In this document: piece after piece, positions 33,519 to 41,457 of the stretch
Layout of the letters: each line of letters begins with the position of its first letter
Numbering within the stretch: position 1 is the stretch's first letter
From: Bacteroidales bacterium
Lineage (GTDB): Bacteria; Bacteroidota; Bacteroidia; Bacteroidales; UBA932
Assembly (NCBI GenBank): GCA_017477465.1
Contig: JAFUVU010000027.1
Coordinates: 1 to 64,000, forward strand
Reading direction: 5' to 3'
DNA: 64,000 bases
Translations under genes and position numbers: made by a program
Notes under the pieces: generated by a model
What the model saw: only the letters and a program-made list of their open reading frames with translations
Databases searched by the model: none
Told to the model about the DNA's origin: nothing

Positions 33519-36500
33519 TTAGAATTTAACATTCACGCCGACAGTGATTTGACGCATTGACGTATAAGGATCCAGGTTTCCGCTGGATTTGGAACTTGAA
33601 GCAGGGTCGAAACCGGGATATTTGGTGAAGGTGTAGAGGTTATCCCCCGACACGAACACGCGGATTCCCTGCATGTGGATGGCTTTCATCATTTTTGCGG
33701 GGAAAGTATATCCCAGCGTGACATTCTGGAGCCTAAGGTAGTCGGTGCTATAAAGGAAATGGTTGGAATAGACGCTTCCGCCATTCTGTTCCGACCCGTA
33801 ATTGTAAGTGAGACGGCCGTGTACGGAAGTCAGGTTGGTTCTGGCGTCATCAGGATTCTCCGGATCATAGAAATAGTGATCCTTTGCGATATTGTAAGGA
33901 AGCGTGCATTCCGGCTTGGTAGAATAGCAGTTGAAGCCGGCCGAACGCCAGTACATTGCAGCACCGGCAGCACCCGTGAAACGAGCGGCGAAGTCCAAGC
34001 CTTTCCAACCCAGATTCAGAGTGAAGCCATAATAGAGTTTCGGAGTCTGGTTCTTCCCTTGGAAGGCATAGTCGTTCTGGTCTCCATAAATACCGTCGCC
34101 ATTGACATCCTCGTAAATATAGTCACCGTACCATATTCCGTTTTTCGCAACATCCCTGTTAGGAAGGAAGGTACAGCCGGCTTCTATCATGGCCCTGAGC
34201 CAACGCATGTCTTCCTCGGTGCGGATCATACCGTCACGCGGGCCGCCGGCCGGATTCACGGAACCATCGGCAAAGAAGGGGTTGCCGCTTCCCTGATAAA
34301 CATTGAGCACCTGGAATTCATTGATCATGTGGCCCTCAACGACGCGGCGGGTAGCGTCCACCACTGTGGAAACATCGCCGATATTGCTTACGTAGCGGTA
34401 AATATGGTCATCGTCCATCTCCCAGCCCGCCACAAACGGGCCGTTGTATGTAGATACCACATTCCAGTTGCGGGTAAAGTTTCCGGAAAGGCCGTAGGTA
34501 AAGTCGCCAATGCTGTCTTTCCAGCCCAGAGTCACTTCCACGCCGTTGTTCGTAACTGCGCAGATATTCTGGCTCGGAGCGGCCTTGTTGCCGATGGTGG
34601 CGAAGACCGGAGCCGCATACAGGATGCCGTCCGTGTACTTGTTGTATGCATCCACTTCCAAAGTAAGACGGTTCTTGAGCATGGACATGTCAAGGCCGAT
34701 ATCCGTTGTCGTAGTGGTCTCCCAATGGAGCAGTTCATTGGACAAGGTGGAAATCATGCCGGCATGAAGGCTGCCGCCGAACGGATATGTATAGCCGCCT
34801 GCGTAAGTTGACTGATACGCGTAATTGCTGACCGAACTGTTGCCCAGCTTACCCCATGAAACCCTCAGCTTGAGATTATCCAGTGCCGTAGCCCATTTCA
34901 TGAACGGTTCTTCTGAAATACGCCATCCGGCCGATACCGAGGGGAACAGGCCCCAACGGCTCTTCCGGGCGAAGCGCGATGTTCCGTCATAGCGTAAATT
35001 CACCTCTGCCAGATACTTACCGGCGTAATCATAGGTCAATCGTCCAAACACGGACGCCGTAGCATAGTCTTCCGTATTTCCGGTCGTAGATGAAGGGGTG
35101 ATGATGTTTTTCATCTGCCAGAGGATGTCATTCTCAAAATTCTTCTTGCTCGCGGAAAGACTTTTTGAAGTGGCCTCGAACGCTTCAAATCCGGCAAGGG
35201 CTGTCACATGATGCCCTCCGAATTCCTTTTCCCAGGAAAGATTTGTCTGGAAAGTCCAGCGCATGGAGTCATTTATATTTTCATTCCTGCTGAAATTGGC
35301 AAGGTTGTCATATTTGTATGCCCAGTCGGCCTTGCTGAAGGAATAGGCGTTGCCGGCATGACGGACAAACTCGCCATGAGTGTTGCTGTAAATGTAGTTG
35401 AACGATGTGTGAGAACGGATGTCGAGCGGAAGTTTCACATTGAGAAATGCCGTTCCATTCACATAGTGGTTCATGTCGTGACCATCGGCACGATGCAGGA
35501 AATACAGGTTGTTGCGGGACATGCTGTCCTGTTCGGGATTCTCCATCCAGCCATATTTCCCGTCATAATAAGGATAGATGCCGGGAACGGCCCTGTTCAT
35601 GTAGGTCGTGGAATTGTCAAAATCGCAGACGGCGCGGTCGAAGCGGTATCCGAACAATCTTGCGCCCACCTCGATATAGTCCGTAACCCAAGAACTCACA
35701 TTGGCCCTGAAAGAGAAACGCGTGGCTTCGGTATTGTCCACGATGCCGGGGTTGCTCATGTAGGAGAGGGAGACAAGGTACTTGGTGCGCTTGCTGGAGC
35801 CGCTGGCCTGTATCGAATGCTTCTGGTAGATGCTGGAGCGGTACATGGCACGCATCCAGTCGGTGTTGGGATATGCCACATAGTTGGGATAACCTGAGGC
35901 GGCGATGCCGTTGGGGTCATCTTCCTTCTCGCGCCAGAGGTCAATCATCGTCTGGGAGAAAAGAGGAGTCGTTCCGACATTTTCCGCCGATTCGTTCATA
36001 AGGAGCATGTAGTCTGCATAATTTTTGACCAGTTCCACGAAATTGGACGGCTGCTGGAGCGAAGCCATTCCATTGTATTCCACAGTGAACTTGCCTTCGC
36101 GCGCCTGTTTGGTGGTGATAAGGACAACGCCGTTAGCACCCCTGTTACCGTAAATGGCGCAAGATGCAGCGTCTTTCAGGATGGATACCGACTCGATATC
36201 GGCAGCATCGACATTGTCCATCGAAGACTCGAATCCATCGACAATGATAAGCGGAGAGGAGGAATTGAGCGTTCCTATGCCGCGGATCTTGATGTCGAAG
36301 CCTTCGCCGCCGGGTTTACCGGAATTCTGATGTACATAAGTACCGGCCGATGCACCGCTCAGAAGGCCGATGGAGTTGGTCAGCGGCCTTGAAGGGGCCA
36401 TCTCGGAATAATTGACCGTCGAGACGGAACCGGTAACATTGACTTTTTTCTGAACGCTGTAGCCGACAACGACCAGTTCTTCAAGCATTTCCGATGACGG

Positions 36501-36791
36501 AACCATGGAAACGGAAATGGTAGTGCGCGATCCCACAGCTATTTCCTGCGGCTCATAGCCGAAGAAATCAAACACCAGGACGTCCGACGCCTTGGCCGAG
36601 ATGGAGAAACGTCCCTCATTGTCTGTCAACGCGCCCTTCTGCGTACCTTTAATCAGGACTGAAGCCCCCGGCAACGGCTGTGAATTTTCATCGGTCACCG
36701 TTCCGGAGACAGTCCGGACCTGGGCGGAAAGTTCCAATGCGGCAAGAAGGACAAAAAGGAAAGTAATTATCTTTTTCATACTTTTCATCAT
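33519..36791 (-). CDS. SusC/RagA-family TonB-dependent transporter
   Basis: The 1090-residue outer-membrane protein has a signal peptide, a carboxypeptidase-regulatory-like domain (VSGTVTDENSQPLPGASVLIKG), the TonB-box region (ELVVVGYSVQKKVNVTGSV), a plug domain (DIKIRGIGTLNSSSPLIIVDG, ILKDAASCAIYGNRGANGVVLITTK) and a 22-stranded barrel ending in ITVGVNVKF. It imports the oligosaccharide captured by SusD. A second ATG four codons in (MKKIITFLF) is an equally good start. It lies three bases after the fimbrillin-like gene. Confidence 0.96.
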   Translation of the reverse strand: MMKSMKKIITFLFVLLAALELSAQVRTVSGTVTDENSQPLPGASVLIKGTQKGALTDNEGRFSISAKASDVLVFDFFGYEPQEIAVGSRTTISVSMVPSSEMLEELVVVGYSVQKKVNVTGSVSTVNYSEMAPSRPLTNSIGLLSGASAGTYVHQNSGKPGGEGFDIKIRGIGTLNSSSPLIIVDGFESSMDNVDAADIESVSILKDAASCAIYGNRGANGVVLITTKQAREGKFTVEYNGMASLQQPSNFVELVKNYADYMLLMNESAENVGTTPLFSQTMIDLWREKEDDPNGIAASGYPNYVAYPNTDWMRAMYRSSIYQKHSIQASGSSKRTKYLVSLSYMSNPGIVDNTEATRFSFRANVSSWVTDYIEVGARLFGYRFDRAVCDFDNSTTYMNRAVPGIYPYYDGKYGWMENPEQDSMSRNNLYFLHRADGHDMNHYVNGTAFLNVKLPLDIRSHTSFNYIYSNTHGEFVRHAGNAYSFSKADWAYKYDNLANFSRNENINDSMRWTFQTNLSWEKEFGGHHVTALAGFEAFEATSKSLSASKKNFENDILWQMKNIITPSSTTGNTEDYATASVFGRLTYDYAGKYLAEVNLRYDGTSRFARKSRWGLFPSVSAGWRISEEPFMKWATALDNLKLRVSWGKLGNSSVSNYAYQSTYAGGYTYPFGGSLHAGMISTLSNELLHWETTTTTDIGLDMSMLKNRLTLEVDAYNKYTDGILYAAPVFATIGNKAAPSQNICAVTNNGVEVTLGWKDSIGDFTYGLSGNFTRNWNVVSTYNGPFVAGWEMDDDHIYRYVSNIGDVSTVVDATRRVVEGHMINEFQVLNVYQGSGNPFFADGSVNPAGGPRDGMIRTEEDMRWLRAMIEAGCTFLPNRDVAKNGIWYGDYIYEDVNGDGIYGDQNDYAFQGKNQTPKLYYGFTLNLGWKGLDFAARFTGAAGAAMYWRSAGFNCYSTKPECTLPYNIAKDHYFYDPENPDDARTNLTSVHGRLTYNYGSEQNGGSVYSNHFLYSTDYLRLQNVTLGYTFPAKMMKAIHMQGIRVFVSGDNLYTFTKYPGFDPASSSKSSGNLDPYTSMRQITVGVNVKF

Positions 36792-36794
36792 TGA

Positions 36795-38402
36795 TTACCA
36801 GTTAACGGAAATAGCGTCGCAAGCGCCGGATTTATTGACGAAGGCAAAAGGATTGCTGGTGCCGGGCTTGTCTATCTTAGTACAGGTTTTGGTGTAAGTG
36901 GAACCTCCGGAGGTTATTATCGCACCGTCGGCACAAGTCAGACGAATCAGCATATATCCGCTCTTGATTGACTTGGAGAAGGTCATGTCGGTTGAAAGGA
37001 TTACACCTTCGAACGCGCCCTTTTCATTGCCGTGAGGGATCACCAGGGTGCATTCCTTGGAGAACTGCCCGTCGGGAGATTCCTGCAGCGTCCGGTTGCA
37101 GCGCCATGCTCCGCCGTCAAGATACTCTACATCCCAGAAAACGGGGCCGCCACGGTTATAGGAAGGGATAGTCAGGGTGACTGTCGTATTTGCCTTGAAG
37201 TCCTTCACGGGAATGGTAAACTCAAAGTAGTCGCCCGTCCATATGCCCTTGATGCAAGGCGAAGCATAGTTGTATTGCGAGAACTGATTGTTTTCGAACA
37301 GGATGGTCCAATCGGCCGGGTGCTCCTCGCCAAAGTAGTACTGGATGCTGGACTGAACCTGATCTCCGGTCCATATATGATCGGAAACACTCTCGATTTT
37401 TCCGCTTACCTGAGGCCACAGAGGCTGGTTCTGCTTGGTGAAGAGCGGTGCGCCGTTCTTGTATCCTACGCTCCACTTGACAGGAGGATTGCAAGGAATG
37501 ACATCCACTATGCCTTCGGGCTTGAAGGAGGCCGTTACCAACTCGCCCGCCGCGAAATTCTTTCCTACATTATTTTCCCACGCGCGCGAGACGGTCTCGT
37601 TGCCTTCAATGTCAGTAAAGACAACGTCAAAGCCTTCGGCCGGAACGGTAAACGGAGCGATCAGGAAGCTGATGTCGCTCATCCCCGCAGGAAGCAGATA
37701 TCCTCCTTCACCGAAATCTACCGTAATGGTATTGGACTTTGTGTCCTCATCCGGGCTCAGGGTATTATCCAGAAGGTTGTATGTCGCATTATAGGCTATC
37801 GCTCCGGAAAAAGCCGCATCATCGTGCGGACGCAGAACCATGCTTTTCAGCACCGTTCCGCCATCCAGATTGACGATATTGTCCGCTACCGACAAGCGGG
37901 CAATTGCACATATCGGCCGGAATGATAATCCGATAGGGCCAAGCACCTTGGCCGCCTTTCTGGACACGACACAGAGCGGAGTGATGCCTGCACCCGCAGT
38001 GTATTGGACCACGGAAGGGACATTTGCCGGCAGTGCCTCGGGTGAAGCGGACGCGTCGTCACATGGAAAATATGACGCGAAGAAAAAATTGTGGTCGCCT
38101 TTGAGCGTGGAAATCCATTCATCCGTCGCCACCAGAGATGCGTCGCTTCCTTCGGCAAGAGGTTGGTAAATACATGGGAATGACGTACTCATCGGCACTT
38201 CTGTACGGTCTCCCCTGGTGCAAGTGGCATACACGCCTATCCGGTCATCCGGAGTGAAGCTGAGCCCCTTGATGCTGGCCGCGAATGACAAATCCATCGA
38301 CTGATAATCCAGCGTCCGGTTGTCACTGCTGTTTGTAGAGCAGGCTAGTGTAAGGCCGACAGCCATCAAAGCAGGCAGAATAAGATGCGGAAAATGTTTC
38401 AT
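36795..38402 (-). CDS. Fimbrillin-like lipoprotein, first gene of the leftward PUL operon
   Basis: The 535-residue protein is a lipoprotein (VGLTLAC) with a fimbrillin/Mfa-like N-terminal half: DRIGVYAT near residue 44, a FFASYFPC segment, LSFRPICAIARLSV, and ISFLIAPFTVPA. The C-terminal half (about 300-535) is distinct, with WSVGYKNGAPLF and WTGDYFEFTIPVKDF, possibly a binding domain. In PULs such proteins often replace SusE/F as surface glycan-binding proteins, which is my inference here. The start at 38402 is chosen over an upstream in-frame ATG because a -7 box lies at 38432-38439. Confidence 0.75.
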   Translation of the reverse strand: MKHFPHLILPALMAVGLTLACSTNSSDNRTLDYQSMDLSFAASIKGLSFTPDDRIGVYATCTRGDRTEVPMSTSFPCIYQPLAEGSDASLVATDEWISTLKGDHNFFFASYFPCDDASASPEALPANVPSVVQYTAGAGITPLCVVSRKAAKVLGPIGLSFRPICAIARLSVADNIVNLDGGTVLKSMVLRPHDDAAFSGAIAYNATYNLLDNTLSPDEDTKSNTITVDFGEGGYLLPAGMSDISFLIAPFTVPAEGFDVVFTDIEGNETVSRAWENNVGKNFAAGELVTASFKPEGIVDVIPCNPPVKWSVGYKNGAPLFTKQNQPLWPQVSGKIESVSDHIWTGDQVQSSIQYYFGEEHPADWTILFENNQFSQYNYASPCIKGIWTGDYFEFTIPVKDFKANTTVTLTIPSYNRGGPVFWDVEYLDGGAWRCNRTLQESPDGQFSKECTLVIPHGNEKGAFEGVILSTDMTFSKSIKSGYMLIRLTCADGAIITSGGSTYTKTCTKIDKPGTSNPFAFVNKSGACDAISVNW

Positions 38403-38431
38403 AGCAATAGTGTTTCTATGTGTTTGCTGAA

Positions 38432-38439
38432 CAAACTTA
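38432..38439 (-). promoter_or_regulatory. -7 box of the leftward PUL operon
   Basis: Minus strand TAAGTTTG, 29 bases before the fimbrillin-like gene start. No clear -33 box is seen, as expected if an activator (the HTCS) is needed. Confidence 0.5.
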
Positions 38440-38549
38440 ATAAAGTCCAATTTAATTACGGAACAAGCGAGCAATTATTTGCATAAAATGACCAAAAAAC
38501 AGCATCAGCTAGTAGTAAAAATTGTTCAAAAACTAAAACAAAATACCCG

Positions 38550-38561
38550 TGCGCTTGCGCA
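38550..38561. promoter_or_regulatory. Short inverted repeat in the divergent PUL promoter region
   Basis: TGCGC-TT-GCGCA lies in the 215-base gap between the two arms of the PUL. It is a candidate operator, for example for the HTCS, but the arms are only five bases. Confidence 0.3.
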
Positions 38562-38617
38562 AAGAGATTATATGGAATTATTTTGCTGAAAACAACGCAT
38601 AATAACACTATTTCAAA

Positions 38618-38755
38618 ATGGAACAAAAAAAATTGTACAGCAAGCCACAGACAGAATCCATGTCGCTAGTAGCCGAGGGCACTCTGTGCATCTCCAATCA
38701 AGGTCTGCAAAATCTTCAGGCAGAAGACCACGATTTCGGTTTTGAAGAAGAATAA
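38618..38755 (+). CDS. 45-residue peptide, first of a tandem paralogous pair
   Basis: The frame reads from ATG to TAA with a lysine-rich start (MEQKKLYSKPQTESMSLV), a single Cys in EGTLCIS, and an acidic end QAEDHDFGFEEE. It aligns with the next small gene: Y-x-x-P-x-T-E/D, then E-x-x-L/I-C-x-S, then AED-H/Y-x-F-x-F-E. This shared pattern in two adjacent frames argues for real genes. There is no classical signal peptide. Small peptides of the form MKKxYxxP...C.S are common in Bacteroidales near surface-protein operons; I know of no assigned function. Confidence 0.7.
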   Translation: MEQKKLYSKPQTESMSLVAEGTLCISNQGLQNLQAEDHDFGFEEE

Positions 38756-38765
38756 AAACACTCCT

Positions 38766-38909
38766 ATGAAAAAAGTTTATTGCACCCCCACTACGGATTT
38801 GCTGCCATTGCAATGCGAATCCATGATTTGCTCTTCGGTAATTGAACAGAACGGCCTTGGCGGATTATCGGCCGAAGACTACAGCTTCGATTTCGAATTG
38901 ATCTTCTAA
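38766..38909 (+). CDS. 47-residue peptide, second of the tandem pair
   Basis: The peptide begins MKKVYCTPTTDLLPL, has ESMICSS in the middle and ends LSAEDYSFDFELIF. Its paralogy with the peptide 10 bases upstream is clear from the P-x-T, E-x-x-I-C-x-S and AED-x-x-F-x-F positions. It has three cysteines (C6, C17, C22). The next gene, a BNR lipoprotein, starts 10 bases after its stop, so the three are probably one transcript. A precursor-peptide or chaperone role is possible but unsupported. Confidence 0.7.
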   Translation: MKKVYCTPTTDLLPLQCESMICSSVIEQNGLGGLSAEDYSFDFELIF

Positions 38910-38919
38910 TTCTCCCGCC

Positions 38920-41436
38920 ATGCATAATCTATGGTATCGCATAGCCCTGCCGATAGCTTTACTTTCCGCCTCGGCATGCAGCAGGGAGCAAACTCCCCCG
39001 CCGGCGCAGGAGAAAACCCCAAGCAGGATTGAAGCCTACACTCCGTCGGAGAGCGCCGTCCAAACCCGCACCTCTATTTCCAGGAACGGGGCAGACAGTT
39101 ATGCGGTGCTATGGAATCCGGAGGACGCCATACGGGTAAACGGAATCCTGTCCGAAAAAACGGAAATCGACCCGGACAACAATTCGCGCGCATTCTTTAC
39201 CGTTCCAGGGGCCCGGCCTCCGTACGAAGCCGTTTACCCTACCGCAGCTTCTTCAGACGGACGGAATCTGACACTCCCGTCGCACCAGACATACTCCGAC
39301 GAAAATATCGACCCAAAAGCAGCAGTGATGCTTGGAAACGGCTCATCTTCCGTCAGTTTCACCCACGTCATGTCGTTCCTCCTTCTTGACGTTCAAACCC
39401 GTGGCGCCGATATCAAGTCCATCATCCTCCGTTCACGCACGATGGAGCCGATGAGCGGAGTATTCGCAGCAAACTATTCGGGCACGCCTTCCCTGTCCCC
39501 CGCTTCGCTCAACGGCGCTGCCGTAACGCTGGACTGTAATGACGGCATTCCTTCCGGGAAAGCAATCATCGCCTTTCCTGCAGGCACTTATCCTTCCGGC
39601 ATCACCATCATGGCCGGGTTTACAAATGGAAGCAGCCTTATCTTGAATTCTAAAAAAAGCTTCACCGCAGAAGCCGGCAAGATATATCGGACAGCGCTTT
39701 CAGTGGCCGACAAACCCACGAGGAAAACGCTCTCGCTTTCTCCTTTCACTGCATTGAATCAAGACAAAGATCCCCTGCTGTCCCATGAAGACGAAATCGG
39801 CCGCTCATCCTTGGCTCCTATAGCCGGGGAATCTTGGAAAATAGGGCAGGCGGAAGCTTCTGTCTTGTACCCTTCTTATCCCCGCATCCGCAAAATCGGG
39901 GAAAGCACCTACGCGCTCATCTGGCAGAACAACGGCAGCAGCACAGGCAATGGCAAAGACACCTATTATGCATTGAGCGAAGACCTGGCCAACTGGTCGT
40001 ACAAGGGACTGCTTTTCGCAAGCCGCAACGTCACATCGGCAGGAAGCGGTGAGACAGTTCTTCAGTATCACACCAATGCCGACATGAAACTGCTTGCCGA
40101 CGGGCGCATCTGCGCCATGTCGTCGTTCTGGACGCCGGCAACCTACCGCGAGCAGGAATGCAAGGCCGATCATGGCATACGCATTAAATTCTCGGCTGAC
40201 GGTGCCCAGACCTGGAGCGAAGAACAGGTGATTTACAACGGTCCTTGCTGGGAGCCTTTCATTGTGGAAAGCCCTTCAGGGATACTGCAATGCTATTTTG
40301 CCGAAAGCCGCCCTTGGATAAGCGACAGCCACAGCGGCACTTCCATGGTCCAATCCTCAGACGGAGGCGCAACTTGGACGCCCGGTCTCGGTGAAGAGCC
40401 CCTTAGAGTAATGCGTAACAGCTGGGCCGATGCCGACAGCGGCACTTCGAAATTCACCTGGCAGATGCCCGTCGGCGTCATCCTTGCCGGTGGAAGCCGC
40501 ATGGCTTTTGCCTTGGAAAGCGTAAGCGGACGCCTGTCTGCTCCGGTACATTATATCAGTATCGCATACTCCCCTGAAAGCGGCGTATGGACGCCCCTGG
40601 AAGGCGACAACATAGGGCCGATGACCGACGCCCAGGTCAATTTCACCCGTGGAACCGCCCCGAGCCTCGTTCAATTCCCGTCCGGAGAAACCGTTCTTTC
40701 CTACGAGAGCGGAAGCATGAAATACCGCCTCGGAGACCAGTCCGCAAGAAATTTCACTGATGAAGGGAGCCTGTTCACTCACCAAGGAGCATGGAGCTCT
40801 CTTGAAACCGAATCGGCCCACACTCTGCTTGCTGTGGACCGTAAGGGCAGCGGCAGCGCGGGATGCATCACGCTTCGCAGGATGGCGCTCAATCACAGCG
40901 TCTATGCCTCACACCGGGCCATTGCCGTAGATGCCGACGACAAAGACTGGTCCGTCATGGACCACGCCCTTTATATCGGCGGAGAGTCCGTCGGCGGCAC
41001 GCTGCGCTTCTCAACAGACGGTTCCTACCTATATTTCCTTGCCGAAGTGGCCGACAATAAAATCTCCAAAGATCATTCTGTGACCCTCTATCTGGGAGGC
41101 ACCGACAAGACGATCAGTTTCGGGCCTTCCGGCTTACTCTCTTCCACTTGCTCCAATGTCCGCCTTTCCATCGCTTATGACGGGACTCTCGACAATAACT
41201 CAGACCAGGACAACGGTTACCGCGCAGAGGGCTCCATACCCTTAAGCGCACTTTCACTCATCGGCAGTACACTCACCGTCAATGCCGGCCTCACAGGGTC
41301 CGAAGGCGGAACCGTTAACCTTTCCGCTTTGGAACAGCAGGAAAAATGGCCGCACATACTCGGGCTAAAGACTTCCGGGGCCGAGTCCGGCACAGAACTG
41401 CTCTCAACGATAGATTACAATTTTAACTGGGAATAA
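38920..41436 (+). CDS. Fimbrillin-like plus BNR plus CBM9-like lipoprotein
   Basis: The 838-residue lipoprotein (LLSASAC) has three parts. Residues ~35-265 are a fimbrillin-like domain (SVSFTHVMSFLLLDV, IILRSRTMEPMSG) shared with the next gene. Residues ~280-640 are a BNR propeller closely resembling that of the lipoprotein at 29924-31768 (YPRIRKIGESTYALIWQNN, SSDGGATWTPG, WEPFIVESPSGILQCYF). Residues ~650-835 are a CBM9-like domain (IAVDADDKDWSVMDHALYIGG). It is probably surface-exposed, either a glycan-binding protein or an uncharacterised exo-hydrolase. Confidence 0.75.
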   Translation: MHNLWYRIALPIALLSASACSREQTPPPAQEKTPSRIEAYTPSESAVQTRTSISRNGADSYAVLWNPEDAIRVNGILSEKTEIDPDNNSRAFFTVPGARPPYEAVYPTAASSDGRNLTLPSHQTYSDENIDPKAAVMLGNGSSSVSFTHVMSFLLLDVQTRGADIKSIILRSRTMEPMSGVFAANYSGTPSLSPASLNGAAVTLDCNDGIPSGKAIIAFPAGTYPSGITIMAGFTNGSSLILNSKKSFTAEAGKIYRTALSVADKPTRKTLSLSPFTALNQDKDPLLSHEDEIGRSSLAPIAGESWKIGQAEASVLYPSYPRIRKIGESTYALIWQNNGSSTGNGKDTYYALSEDLANWSYKGLLFASRNVTSAGSGETVLQYHTNADMKLLADGRICAMSSFWTPATYREQECKADHGIRIKFSADGAQTWSEEQVIYNGPCWEPFIVESPSGILQCYFAESRPWISDSHSGTSMVQSSDGGATWTPGLGEEPLRVMRNSWADADSGTSKFTWQMPVGVILAGGSRMAFALESVSGRLSAPVHYISIAYSPESGVWTPLEGDNIGPMTDAQVNFTRGTAPSLVQFPSGETVLSYESGSMKYRLGDQSARNFTDEGSLFTHQGAWSSLETESAHTLLAVDRKGSGSAGCITLRRMALNHSVYASHRAIAVDADDKDWSVMDHALYIGGESVGGTLRFSTDGSYLYFLAEVADNKISKDHSVTLYLGGTDKTISFGPSGLLSSTCSNVRLSIAYDGTLDNNSDQDNGYRAEGSIPLSALSLIGSTLTVNAGLTGSEGGTVNLSALEQQEKWPHILGLKTSGAESGTELLSTIDYNFNWE

Positions 41437-41457
41437 CAACTCTTAATAATAACACTC

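Noticed and set aside
38403-38474. Earlier start of the fimbrillin-like lipoprotein
   Set aside because: The extra 24 residues cross the -7 box and would bury the lipoprotein signal.
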